From Eleftheria terrae (GTDB lineage: Bacteria; Pseudomonadota; Gammaproteobacteria; Burkholderiales; Burkholderiaceae_C), in contig NZ_CP106953.1 of the NCBI RefSeq assembly GCF_030419005.1, forward strand, positions 372,001-436,000: a stretch of 64,000 bases of DNA, written 5' to 3'. The notes beneath the pieces were generated by a model. That model did no database searches and was not told where the DNA came from. It worked only from the letters and a program-made list of their open reading frames with translations. The number at the start of each line of letters is the position of its first letter. Position 1 is the first letter of the stretch. Position numbers and translations under genes: made by a program. Shown piece by piece: positions 23,101-28,627 of the stretch.

Positions 23101-25647
23101 CGCCGTACCGCCTTGAGGAACCAGTGCCGATCCGATGCGCGCGCCCTGGGCGTCGAAGAACTCCACCTCCAGCGACACTGCGGCCCGCTGCGCGCCGGTG
23201 TAGGCCGAGACTTCATAGCGCTTGCCCGCGCTGACGACGAGCTTGGCCGATCGCAGGTGTGCCGATACGGCAGCGGTGCCGGTCTGGCTCATCCACAAGG
23301 TCTTTTCTCCGGACAACGATCCTTGCGGGTGGCTCCCCTCCCCGAACCCGAAGCCGGTGGCCGCACCGGTGGTGCCGGGGTCCCAGCGGACCATGCCGGG
23401 GCGTAGGATGTTGGCCGGCAGGCCCAGCCCTGTGGGGTCGGCCTTCAGCGCCTGCAGCATCGCCGGCGACAGCGGCGTCGCATACCGCCGCGTGCCGGTC
23501 AGCCGGTTGTTGCGGTCGTAGAAGTACTCGGTGAGAGCGCCTTCTCCGTCCACCTCGCCCACCTTGCGGCTGGCCCGGTCGTACAAGGTGTAGCGGCTCA
23601 CGCCGGTGGGGTCGGTGGCCTTCACCAGCCGGCCCAGCTTGTCGTATTCGTAGGTGGTGGCACCCAGCGAGGGCGTGGCCTGGCTTGGGTCCTGCTGCTC
23701 CAGCTTCAGCAACCGTCCCGATTCGTCGAACAGGCTCAGCTGCACCAGCCCGTTGGCCAGCGTCACCCGCGTCTGCCTGAGCCGGTCGTTGTAGACGGTC
23801 AGCGTGCTCTGACCGGCCGCATCCGTCTGCTTGACCAGCCGGTTGAGCCCGTCGTACTGGTAGGTGGTGACATAGCGCTGCTTGAGCGCCTGCTTCTGCC
23901 CGGCCGTCAAGGCCTCGGCCTGCAGCGGGGCCTGCTTGTCGTCCACCAGGCCCAGCGCCTTGCGCTGCTGCAGCGCCCAGTCGGTGTTGCGGGTGGCGAG
24001 TTCGTCGCCGCGCGCCTCGATGCTCTGCAGCAGCAGGCCCGACGGGTCGTAGACGTAGTGCGTCACGCTCTGCGTGCCGTCCAGCACGCCGGCACCGCTG
24101 GCATCCAGCTGGCCGTAGGTGGTGGTCGTGCTCAGCTGCCCGCGGAAGTCGTAGCTGTAGTCGGTGCGCTGGCTGCCGGCCTTGGCCACGCCGGCCGCCC
24201 AGGCCTCCAGCGCCGCCAAGTCACTGGCAGGCGCGGTGTACACGCCGCCGCCGTGCTGCAGGGTGCTGGTGCGCTGGCCCTGGCTGTCGTAGCGGTGCTC
24301 CACCACCCGCCCGTCGGCACTCACCACGAAGCGCAGCTGCAGCTGGGCGTCGTAGGCGTAGCGTGTGCTCATCGGCTCGGTGGGCAGCTGCGGGCCCGCG
24401 CCGTCCGGGTCGCCCTGGCGGTAGCGGGTTTCCTTCAGCAGCTCGTTGCGGCTGCCGTACTGCCGCTCCACCACGTTCCCCACGGCGTCACGCTCGTAGT
24501 GGCGGTTGCCATTGGCGTCGTAGCCGTAGGTGGTGACGTTGCCTTGCCCGTCCACCAGCTCCCGCGCCTGCCCGTCCGCGGTGTAGCGGTACTCGCGGCT
24601 CAGCTGGGTGGTGCCCACCGCTGGCGTCTTCACGCTCAGCAGCCGCCCGCTGGCAGGGTCGTAGCTCAGGTCGGTGCGCTGGCTCAGCGCGTCGGTGATG
24701 CGGGTGATGCCGGGGGTCGCGTAGTCGAAGCTGGTGCTCAGCACCTGGCCACCCACCGTCTCCTTGATCGTCTTGACCCGGCCGCTGTCGTCGTAGTCGA
24801 AGTCCAGCTTGCTGCCATCGCTCTGCACCAGCGTGTCCAGCCGCCGCGAGGTGGCGTCCACATAGGTGTAGGTGGTGACGTAGGTCTGCCCGTCGGCCAC
24901 CGTGCCGTCGGCCGGCGTCAGGTCCACGGTGACGGTGCTCAACCGGTTGGCACTGTCATAGCCGTAGCGCACCCGGGTCTGCGTGCCGTCGGCCTTGACG
25001 GTGCGCAGCTGGGTGATGTTGGCCGTCTTGCCCGCCGCGCTGTCGTAGTCGATGAACAGCGTCTCGCCGCTGGCGGTCTTCACCGAAGTCAGCAGCGCGC
25101 CGCTGTAGCCCAGCGTCAGGCTCTTGCCGTCGACCTCGGTCACGCTCTTGAGCCGCGCCTCGCGGGTGGTGGCGTTGGTGACCTCGTAGACCTCGCGCCG
25201 CTGGGTGTCGCCGTCGGTGTAGGTCCAGGCGCTGCCGCTCCACGCCAGCGTGTCGAAGGCGCCGGTGCCGTCCTTGTTCACATAGAGGTTGCGCGCGGCG
25301 TCCCAGCGGTACAGCGCCTCGCTGCCGTCCTCGGCCATGCGGCGCACCGTGTTGTCGGTGGCGTTGTAGCCGGTGATGCGCCGGCTCAGCCCCAGCCGCC
25401 ATTGGTCGTTGTTGTCGCCGTCGGCCCCGCCCAGGCTGTTGTAGGTCCGCAGCAGCGCCACATCGGGGCCGGCGCCCATCAGCCACTCGTCCTGCTGCTG
25501 CACCACCAGGTTGCCGGTGCCCGCGTTCACGTACACCCGCTCGCCCGAGCGCCCCTGCCCTGCCTGCCCCAGCTGCCCTCCCGCGCCCAGTTGGCCCAGT
25601 GAGGAGGTCATCCAACCCAGGCCCTGGCCTGCAACGATTGCCGTCAT
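10567..25647 (-). CDS. giant YD/RHS-repeat protein with LysM motif and C-terminal toxin candidate (about 5,026 aa)
   Basis: The chosen start is the ATG at 25647 (MTAIVAGQGLGWMTSSLGQL); a TTG at 25686 would add 13 residues. An N-terminal region with VYVNAGTGNLVVQQQDEWLM is followed by dozens of YD repeats of the form YDaxGRxxxxxxxxG up to about residue 2970. Next come three to four Ig/FN3-like beta segments (about 2970-3560), more YD repeats to about 4270, and a LysM motif (VRGGDTLPSIAAALWGDRAM). A proline run, a hydrophobic segment (VIVMVVVAVVVSWMTYGVL), a long Gly/Ala-rich part and the C-terminal ~190-residue variable domain complete it. YD shells enclose a toxin in related Rhs and Tc proteins; here I do not see the usual DPxGL core-closing motif. 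No N-terminal signal peptide or PAAR domain is evident, so the export route is unclear. The frame is unbroken over 15 kb. Confidence 0.88.
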   Translation of the reverse strand: MTAIVAGQGLGWMTSSLGQLGAGGQLGQAGQGRSGERVYVNAGTGNLVVQQQDEWLMGAGPDVALLRTYNSLGGADGDNNDQWRLGLSRRITGYNATDNTVRRMAEDGSEALYRWDAARNLYVNKDGTGAFDTLAWSGSAWTYTDGDTQRREVYEVTNATTREARLKSVTEVDGKSLTLGYSGALLTSVKTASGETLFIDYDSAAGKTANITQLRTVKADGTQTRVRYGYDSANRLSTVTVDLTPADGTVADGQTYVTTYTYVDATSRRLDTLVQSDGSKLDFDYDDSGRVKTIKETVGGQVLSTSFDYATPGITRITDALSQRTDLSYDPASGRLLSVKTPAVGTTQLSREYRYTADGQARELVDGQGNVTTYGYDANGNRHYERDAVGNVVERQYGSRNELLKETRYRQGDPDGAGPQLPTEPMSTRYAYDAQLQLRFVVSADGRVVEHRYDSQGQRTSTLQHGGGVYTAPASDLAALEAWAAGVAKAGSQRTDYSYDFRGQLSTTTTYGQLDASGAGVLDGTQSVTHYVYDPSGLLLQSIEARGDELATRNTDWALQQRKALGLVDDKQAPLQAEALTAGQKQALKQRYVTTYQYDGLNRLVKQTDAAGQSTLTVYNDRLRQTRVTLANGLVQLSLFDESGRLLKLEQQDPSQATPSLGATTYEYDKLGRLVKATDPTGVSRYTLYDRASRKVGEVDGEGALTEYFYDRNNRLTGTRRYATPLSPAMLQALKADPTGLGLPANILRPGMVRWDPGTTGAATGFGFGEGSHPQGSLSGEKTLWMSQTGTAAVSAHLRSAKLVVSAGKRYEVSAYTGAQRAAVSLEVEFFDAQGARIGSALVPQGGTAVNNAEKAGGAHLADHKRLWGFVTAPAGASSAEVVVRKAPTAAGQADSIMFLARTQFGEVMPDATSGAIDVRPPSSGEDRVTYRIYDAAGRLARTLQSSGSSAAVVDYRYDGADRLIETVACANRLTSDIYALIEKGTVGGVLDLELTKLSTTAADESNDDRRTRQFYSAGGLLLGSLDGDGYLTENSYDAAGRLVLTRRYARVTAASLWAAGSLDQLRPAADHANDTLTAYFYDAKGQLLSRFDAQSYSKTSNVHQGYLSTYQYDGAGRKAGETRHASLAAYAVDHPAVAPTVAEHPQDRLTAYEYDTTGRLVREDRRERAQAAGLVTQLQYDVMGRLIQTVVGAGLADARTTQKRYDLQGRLVGELGGEGQKALAALGSGATAAQIEAVWQKWGSFHSHDAAGRRIATVTPNAAGSGDKTIYYYDGESRLTHAVNALGEVTQYHYNSFGEQVRETRYGDRLASTAAGAGGLKAAIQTAVGALKGAHDTMRREFDRQGLLTAWYDAQNRRLGSHLYNAFGEVTKRTDYLRDGSQPVQRTTDYRYNRRGLLETKTEDPLGQGERITKTLHDAFGRAIQTTDARGGVVQQRYDRLGRQVGSTDAVGVTRSTTYDAFSRVVTSTDGQQGTTTYTYDPATRRMTLQTPEGIKQVTEQNAFGERVSVSDGRTRTEYDYDRDGRLTATRVENQATGVWVTRALTTYDAAGRVFETGDGRGTVTRTTYDAAGRVLTRVVDPSTLKLTTTYRYDTLGRATWLRDANGVWTQTEYDADGRVTAVVVDPKCGPDWVSGSAPDNPNGLALRTEYALDLGGRLVRLTEGAGSALPKVTEYVYDSFGRRIEEVVAPGSLDLRTVYTYDKNDNVTAKTDARGFVTRYVYDAEDRLLWTVDATGAVRRNEYDAEGRITRATAYAVRLGATQLAALSLTASEADLTTGLLATDAGYASHPGNQVEVRIHDRDGRLTHSVDALGYVTRREYDASNNLVKQTRYVKAVQGALAPVVNPVGVPAHVVTFAAPTVIASNDPVPAVPYVVLDAQDQTEQTFYDAANRAIFSVDAAGGVTQRRYDGNGNVVETRRHFNPMTGTTVVNGLLTVTVAASNENDRVQRSVYDRGNRELFSIDAENAVTQYEYDGLGRVKSATRFANRLQGAYAEGEAPEVVNAGGTPKTSSKSWIVRSAAGDVERDARTASTYDKAGRLIEVRNAEDGLTTRVYDESGRLKELNEGVGTAAQRRTWYHHDAAGRVDEETRFGEGSETVVTRYLLDKAGNRERIISPLGVELAETDSPWAKGVRAGTKFGTRSWTTFTSAEKTELQAMYSTVQVFDALGRVTQVTDAQGGVTATQYDAFGNAVKVTDPNGNVGYFYFDRRNQGVLHVNPDAGVVETTYTAFGTVNSTTRYYRRVEIVGDPTRRALNETTLPRAVDAVPSSGAYILRHAALDQVTRIGYDRLNRQTSITDGEGKTERIEYDRLGNKVRYTNKVDGVFTYTHYRDGRVKTETSPEKAAQQDAAGKVVMADVITTHVYDTRGNLRRKTEATGLREERVTEFQYDRLDRQVKQIGQVTRVFDAASGTESDVVPTLTTRYDAHGNVVETVDARGGRTLYYYDSLGRQIGKVDAGRTYTTWTYDKAGNKLSQITYANAVQAVGGAELSSATRPQLLSSAPAPGAAAVYLMRDRVGAPELFDRETFYTYDKAGRQTGTRIPNMPYIKHRPDLGQGRHESYTGDLITSITYDAAGNAVKQMDGKGNVTRFYYDQAGNKVAQLDAALHLVKWDRDAQGNVWKETRYANAVKGITVNDKTTLGEIIKPNALVGDAADRITIYSYDKLNRVLSETRKGVQTATFDASGKPVPVVADAVTRYLYDGLNNVIRKTDAAQATTDWRFDKAGRQVREERALYVDFEGEVVRPTTDKEYDALGNVRREIRRGKDNGSEADDRIAVFGYDKSGWLVSQTDAESGVTKFHHDAAGNVTRKVLKGRVSADETVVDDTTVYVYDLMNREVMRKDLGSLVVRETRYNAFGELTGKATRSENAPLNWQETAAYDRAGRAWKTNTGDGVTKVHGYDSAGNAVLTVTSKTDVSALTLAQVLARGDAARQFAVFDARNQVTDIFDAHMDGANGSAIIKSNEAGQSVFVSDDSAIQIGPQPTSTETGTATSVRLGDVAISATRIAVTQKTVTPRAPIGGANVAFAYIKIDVPPTWEYGDGNVIVQVSNSFNGTGPQSHTLRVGPAGGQLTIDNWGIIQTTRLWTGQTTLQYTVTRETAQGSIVLASTSVLAYVSMEPHVNNFDLQGPKKLYFNGQPESANRLVLFYRPEGSQGPYEWLSVPKMSSTNAGGMDGKFAHDWSALQGKDYEFHYVALNSAGAVVNKRAGSLRLSNPSAPSVVQESTGIVGLPGRGVLHNDGWLHILEQGDASDLTLRYREAGSGSPWKLAGSEQVLHQPKIFEDGRTPGWFALRWDSFETGKTYEFDLQAYRDGRPINRAYAEFRRDSSGNPTISAFTLPATVHFSELKDVRSLKVEYRPAGSSGPYREPPAEDVRGEGPGVFSWNATDLVADKATDYEYEVIVTAYGDGDLVKKKTTAKLRLGPNARVVEVHADTLDQTVLRLTPPQSGVASVQLRYRLRNSADNYTTLMTTRSGTEFRADLRSLGLPHEGSVEYEYVYDALDAANNPLGRSYGTFRLQPDGGSAERLDWVIFAPTDPETQQIHRRVTYNAFGEVASETDGRGNVSRFFYNTLGSRLRQEAPKTWVTYANGFKEEVLPTTLNHYDLTGRLIGVTDANDQTQSQTWLSGGASAGISSERHAFGSKRYGYDIFGDKRYSLNELARDAGDLRGRTDYRYDRVGRLVEVRYPERAAGTPGNGGAAGTRASDHYAYDAAGQRISHTNALGATERTWYDSQGRVTKTSSFAGHETRYQYVYRFDIALSADRIVGGWEKTVTDATKRTSIEHTDLFGRLTWKQDLGGHQFTYTYNFAGQLVAQTGSTKQNIAYEYYANGYIKSIWDKAIGAFTSYEYDKAGNRTFEGYMVLKNPLDASGGVRDFYQYSEIEYDSVNRIKLIRDPKADIEYDYDVVGNRRRVRSSYHDGLGGNRQTQEYWYTYDALNRFEMSMGLLVGPAATSRTDSVPKIELGKDGVRVGYDAASRRTVVINGVDGSVERYTYTADGYLEDTFLTDQGQAERLAARRVVDLAGRVGTYKSWSRDNQEYTRITEYTNDHRVASQSDNDGVTKYFYFADNKDVAGATSSQTNVDATARAHANGAGELARTLHERQGGATTNTYYAYDYWDEAKQFAITNQAYDPKLRGNNSLWGKGYSNMEYDENGHVKAAIDVVEKRSFRYVSNAQGLIMQRDEIEASKVNRIHRYYYVNGVRVGDVGNDGPTRTNYVQALANRGKEKPDYKNWKPIASADFDQNYEPISANYPRTAPSSYTVRGGDTLPSIAAALWGDRAMWYLIAEVNGLSGTEQLVEGQRLTIPPKVTNIHNNAGTFRVYDPAEAMGDLTPTLPPPPHPPRGGCGALGVIVMVVVAVVVSWMTYGVLAPEAGVAVVGAEAGAGAAVAGAGTAAGAGAVSSALTMQTVAAAAAAGAAGSVASQVVGKAIGAVDHFSWSGVALGAIGAGVGSGLGVAFGAATSMGSAAALGAAGNLITQGLAVATGLQKKFDWRGVAASALGSAAGYGIADAIGSAQYGNDWDKRFTDVSARAMIGNDIGGGFVRSAVSSLVNGGVRSAVQGYRPNWAAVAAESFGNSLGDAITEGIARRASQQRTRVDYSLAGADLRLGGSGSTVRLGSGDDGASVYGGGDVYLSRDQEERLQSGQTVTDYGDSYRGADGRQANSIEGVRRASNDRLMVDRSKLPITPPTSVAPPASGFLYALLGGQRTALDAPSDSPVAEALGRGFRNFTWTPVVETYDMVRDGVAFSWNGAKAGLGLSYDQNLQASSGAGRYFLGGGSLLGYYGEVIEGGVTSVLDLANAVRKGDSEKAAESTFSLAGLLLGKMRGSSTAATSRARPTLGNTSSAALSLEDTLVLRGDASRAQIVQAIGEAAQPSVKALLALDPEARVGFRGSLANGLKNDTKLGPNGERVPFDGVVATKNGQPYTGPQGYDADFFVVSDNLAAQLGNKPFFRNAARLDTSLNGIFGEFGAGLQSNPLLTGMKVEPPTFRVFTSTEIQKKLNAGDAQIYFIPGQP
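12703..12847 (-). other. LysM motif within the giant YD protein
   Basis: The segment encodes YTVRGGDTLPSIAAALWGD, then a helix, then NGLSGTEQLVEGQRLTIPP: the full LysM pattern (YxVxxGDTL...I...N...L.xGQ.L.IP). LysM domains bind peptidoglycan or related N-acetylglucosamine polymers. It sits between the last YD repeats and the hydrophobic/Gly-Ala region preceding the toxin domain. Confidence 0.85.
15000..16740 (-). other. non-YD beta-sandwich insert in the giant protein
   Basis: YD motifs stop over roughly 580 residues and are replaced by repeating segments of Ig/FN3 style, each with a strand such as LVLFYRPEGSQGPYEWL, LTLRYREAGSGSPWKL or LKVEYRPAGSSGPYREPP followed by a YEFxxxAxxxG strand. 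At least four units are recognisable. It probably forms a stalk or decoration domain outside the YD shell. Confidence 0.6.
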
Positions 25648-26434
25648 CTTCTTGTTTCCCGAGAGCGCCGTGGGCCGTGTATCCAACCCTTGGCAAGTTT
25701 GTTATTTCCGGGGGGCGCCGGCCTGACTCGAAGGCGACCGTTGCGACCCTCCCCTAGCAGCCGACATGGCGGCCGCCACTGCTCTGGTTATCCAAACTTT
25801 CGGGAAACGGTTTAGGGAAACTCGGCAGATTTATGTAACCAATTACTACATATTCCGCCCAACGAGACCCGGAGAGCAACGCTGGTCTTCTGTTGCTTCG
25901 CCGCCGTCACGATCGTGAAGCAATCGGGTCAGCCGTTGAAAACGCCAGTCGCTCATGCGAGAAGTGCGTAGTGGCGACGCTTACCCGCAGCGGCCCGCGT
26001 AAGTCCTCCCCAGCTTGAGAGGAAGGTTCGCCATAGCCCTCGTCTCCTCCACCAGAACACAACGCCCAACCGCTCTCGGTTGGGCGTTTTTCTTTGGGCC
26101 TTTCCCGCAACGGCGCGGGGTTCCGGGCCGTTCTGCGTAGGCCACGCCTTCGCCGTTTCCGACGGTTTTTCCGCCGGTTGGACTCCTTTTTCCTCTCTCT
26201 TCTCTAAAAAGTGAGGCGACATTTTCCGACTGGCCTACGCAGAAGTTCTTAGGTTACAAGGACTTAGGCGAAGGCCATCGAGAGCGGTTTGTCTCCCCCG
26301 CTACTGCGGCAGAGCTGTCCCGCATGAACTGGGCGCGCACAGCCTCATCCGACTCGGCATCGCCCACCGCCGGCCCCAAGCTGCGCCACGGTAGGACAGA
26401 ATATGGCGTCAAACTACTCGCAAGAGGCGCTGCC
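25648..26434. other. divergent intergenic region between the YD gene and the SIR2 cassette
   Basis: About 790 bp hold the start regions of both divergent transcription units. A relatively AT-rich stretch at about 25800-25860 (TATGTAACCAATTACTACAT) is a plausible promoter region for the YD gene, read leftward; I cannot define -35/-10 boxes with confidence. A plus-strand terminator lies at 26061-26093. Minus-strand frames at 25907-26222 and 26254-26604 do not look like proteins. Confidence 0.4.
26061..26093 (+). terminator. rho-independent terminator
   Basis: A perfect 12-bp stem, AACGCCCAACCG with loop CTCT and CGGTTGGGCGTT, followed by TTTCTTT. No plus-strand gene is apparent just upstream; it may belong to a lost or untranslated RNA, or insulate the SIR2 cassette from read-through. 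Confidence 0.75.
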
Positions 26435-28048
26435 ATGCCTACGTCCTTTCTTTCCTCGAACGTCAAATTTCTCGTGCACTTGCGACATCGAATGCACGAT
26501 GACAATCGGCTCGGACTTTGCCTCGGCGCTGGCGTAAGCACATACTTCAACATACCAGGGTGGCCGACGCTGATTGCAAGGATTGCTGAGCACGAAGCAA
26601 TCAAAGGTACAGCGCTACTCGAGGTATCGGAGAGCTTTACCGCGCAGACGCAGTTCCTGTACCAAAGATATTTACAGTCGCCGCAAGCAGCGCCCCTCCC
26701 CGGGGAAGACGATGTAGAGCGCGAACGTAGGGTACGGATCGGATGGCTTGATCTGGTTCACGAATGCTTATACCGCGACACAAAGACGTCGGACGAAGAT
26801 CTAAAAGGACATCCATACCTCTGGGCTCTTGTGCCGCTCATAAAAGCCTCTGCAATGACGATAAACTACAATTTCGACGATACGGTCGAACGAATGCTTT
26901 ATCTATTCAACAACGAGCAGAATGGAAAAAGGGACGACAAAGGATTTGAGGTTATATGGAGCCCCAGCAGTCAATTCCGCCGAAACCGCGGCGTGCTGTA
27001 TCACCCTAACGGCTTTCTGCCTCTCGAAAAGATCGACGGCTTCAGCGAAAATATCGTGTTCATGGAGCAAGAATTTGCCGACCAGCTTGCCGACATTGGC
27101 GCAGGCCACTACTCGGCCCTCCTGAGCCACCTCGCAAAGCACACCATCATTTTCCTCGGCCTCTCGTTGAGCGACGCCAACCTAAAGCATCTTCTACGGG
27201 TTTCTGCGCGCCAGAATCCCGGTACTTTTCATTACCATATTCACTGGTGCCCGACAAAGCCATCTATTGATGAGCAGGAAGCAATTAGAAAAGCGAACTT
27301 CTCCACTTACAACCTGGTGACGCTTTTTCTCGACTCCGAAGAAATCAAGCAGTTAGCAACCATATTGGTGATGCCTGACGAAGAGTTCAGCGCGCTATGC
27401 GACGCTGAGTCCGATGGCCTTCTTACTGATTACCGATATTACCTAACTGGACCGGTGGGTGGCGGCAAAACAAGCACTCTCGAGCACATTAAAGGTCTTG
27501 CCACTTTCGACGAGTGGGTAGACCGGAGAAATCCGTTGCTCGGACGTCCCCACGGCGATCTTTCGACGTCAGAGCGCGAGAGTGTTGATGAATGGATCAA
27601 TCAGCAATTCCGGAAGAAAAATCGCCGGGTAACTTCAGCGCGGGATCAACTTTCCCTCGTTGACAGGAGCCCTCTTGACCCCCTTTACTTCGTCGCCGAC
27701 GAGGGCGCTGTAGCAAGTCGAGCCGCCGAGCTGTTGCGTTGGATGGTGCCGTCTAAAGGAAGGATAACTCACATTGCGCCTGGTCACTTGATCATTCTTA
27801 AATGCAATGAAAGGATCTTGAAGCTTCGACTTGCGAATCGGGGCAAGACCTACAACGAAGAACAGCTAAAGATTCAATCAGAGGCAATCCTGAATATGTG
27901 GCGAGGTCACCCGGCGACGATTATCGACACAACAAATATGACCCCCTCACAAGTAGTTTCGAAAGTGCCGGAAGCGGTCCTCTTCCAAGAATACGCACCA
28001 ATTGATTTTGATTTGTTATGCAAGAAAATTGCGAAAGCAGGCAATTGA
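26435..28048 (+). CDS. SIR2-domain protein fused to a deoxynucleoside-kinase-like P-loop domain (537 aa)
   Basis: Residues ~20-310 form a SIR2-like NAD-binding domain: GLCLGAGVS (27-35), TINYNFDD (142-149) in place of the usual TTNYD, YHPNG with the candidate catalytic His190, and FLGLSLSDANLKHLL (240-254). Residues ~335-535 form a P-loop module: YYLTGPVGGGKTST (Walker A, 335-348), DRSPLDPL (410-417, like the ERS/DRS motif of deoxynucleoside kinases) and a LID-like RLANRGKTYNEEQL (465-478). Many SIR2-domain proteins cleave NAD in phage defence; the kinase part could sense or modify nucleotides. The ATG at 26435 follows AAGAGG; an upstream in-frame ATG at 26324 adds a low-complexity tail and is less likely. 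The next gene overlaps the 3' end. The defence role is inferred. Confidence 0.75.
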   Translation: MPTSFLSSNVKFLVHLRHRMHDDNRLGLCLGAGVSTYFNIPGWPTLIARIAEHEAIKGTALLEVSESFTAQTQFLYQRYLQSPQAAPLPGEDDVERERRVRIGWLDLVHECLYRDTKTSDEDLKGHPYLWALVPLIKASAMTINYNFDDTVERMLYLFNNEQNGKRDDKGFEVIWSPSSQFRRNRGVLYHPNGFLPLEKIDGFSENIVFMEQEFADQLADIGAGHYSALLSHLAKHTIIFLGLSLSDANLKHLLRVSARQNPGTFHYHIHWCPTKPSIDEQEAIRKANFSTYNLVTLFLDSEEIKQLATILVMPDEEFSALCDAESDGLLTDYRYYLTGPVGGGKTSTLEHIKGLATFDEWVDRRNPLLGRPHGDLSTSERESVDEWINQQFRKKNRRVTSARDQLSLVDRSPLDPLYFVADEGAVASRAAELLRWMVPSKGRITHIAPGHLIILKCNERILKLRLANRGKTYNEEQLKIQSEAILNMWRGHPATIIDTTNMTPSQVVSKVPEAVLFQEYAPIDFDLLCKKIAKAGN

Positions 28049-28482
28049 AAATTTATCTTGCTTCCCCTCTTTTTACTCCGGTCGAGCGGCGATTCAACTG
28101 CCTGCTGTGTAGCGAGCTCGAGAAGCTAGCCACCGTCTATCTTCCTCAGCGCGATGGGTCACTGGTAGCGGAAGCTGTAGAACGCGGCACAGCTGCCGCA
28201 GAAGCCGCGCGCACCGCTTTTTGCAGCGACATTGAGGCTATCCGTAATTGCGACATCATAGTGGCGGTGTTGGACGGAAGAGTTCCTGATGAAGGCGTGT
28301 GTGTCGAAATCGGCTATGCCAAAGCACTGAACAAAACCGTTATTGGCCTAAAAACTGATAAACGGGTCCTGCTCCCTTGGGGGAACAATCCGATGATCGA
28401 CGGTTGTACCGATATCTGGGTATCCACCGTAGCCGAGGCTAGAGCAGCACTAGAAGCCCTAGATAAAGGCCGCGCTGGCTAG
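28018..28482 (+). CDS. nucleoside 2-deoxyribosyltransferase-like protein (154 aa)
   Basis: The protein has the family's opening strand and loop (KIYLASPLFTPVERRF), an Asp-rich helix, the hydrophobic strand DIIVAVLDGRVPDEG and the active-site block CVEIGYAKALNKTVIGL, in which Glu97 matches the catalytic nucleophile of nucleoside deoxyribosyltransferases. These enzymes exchange or hydrolyse the base of deoxynucleosides; relatives are known in NAD- and nucleotide-linked conflict systems. The ATG at 28018 overlaps the SIR2 gene by 31 bp. A TTG at 28045, overlapping the SIR2 stop as TTGA and preceded by AAAGCAGG, is the better-supported start and gives 145 residues. It is surely co-translated with the SIR2-kinase gene. 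Confidence 0.75.
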   Translation: MQENCESRQLKIYLASPLFTPVERRFNCLLCSELEKLATVYLPQRDGSLVAEAVERGTAAAEAARTAFCSDIEAIRNCDIIVAVLDGRVPDEGVCVEIGYAKALNKTVIGLKTDKRVLLPWGNNPMIDGCTDIWVSTVAEARAALEALDKGRAG

Positions 28483-28627
28483 CGACATGTCATCTGCGGG
28501 AGGAAAGTGAAGCAGAGAACTCGTCGACCCGCAATTCGCGTGCCGATACACCATATAGAGCAATCCGATTGAAGAAGAGAAGAATCTCAATCATGACTCT
28601 CCTTCGGATCTTTTTCTCCTCAAATTC

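Noticed and set aside
16222..25602. Long plus-strand frames at 16222-17976, 18649-22419 and 24058-25602
   Set aside because: They lie antisense to the giant YD gene and have the Val/Ala/Gly/Arg/His-rich composition expected from the reverse frame of a repetitive GC-rich gene.
25980..26056. tRNA or tmRNA-like 3' end (TCTCCTCCACCA) before the terminator
   Set aside because: No matching acceptor stem or T-arm palindrome is visible upstream, and GGTTCG is not followed by a complementary stem; CCTCCACCA alone is not enough.
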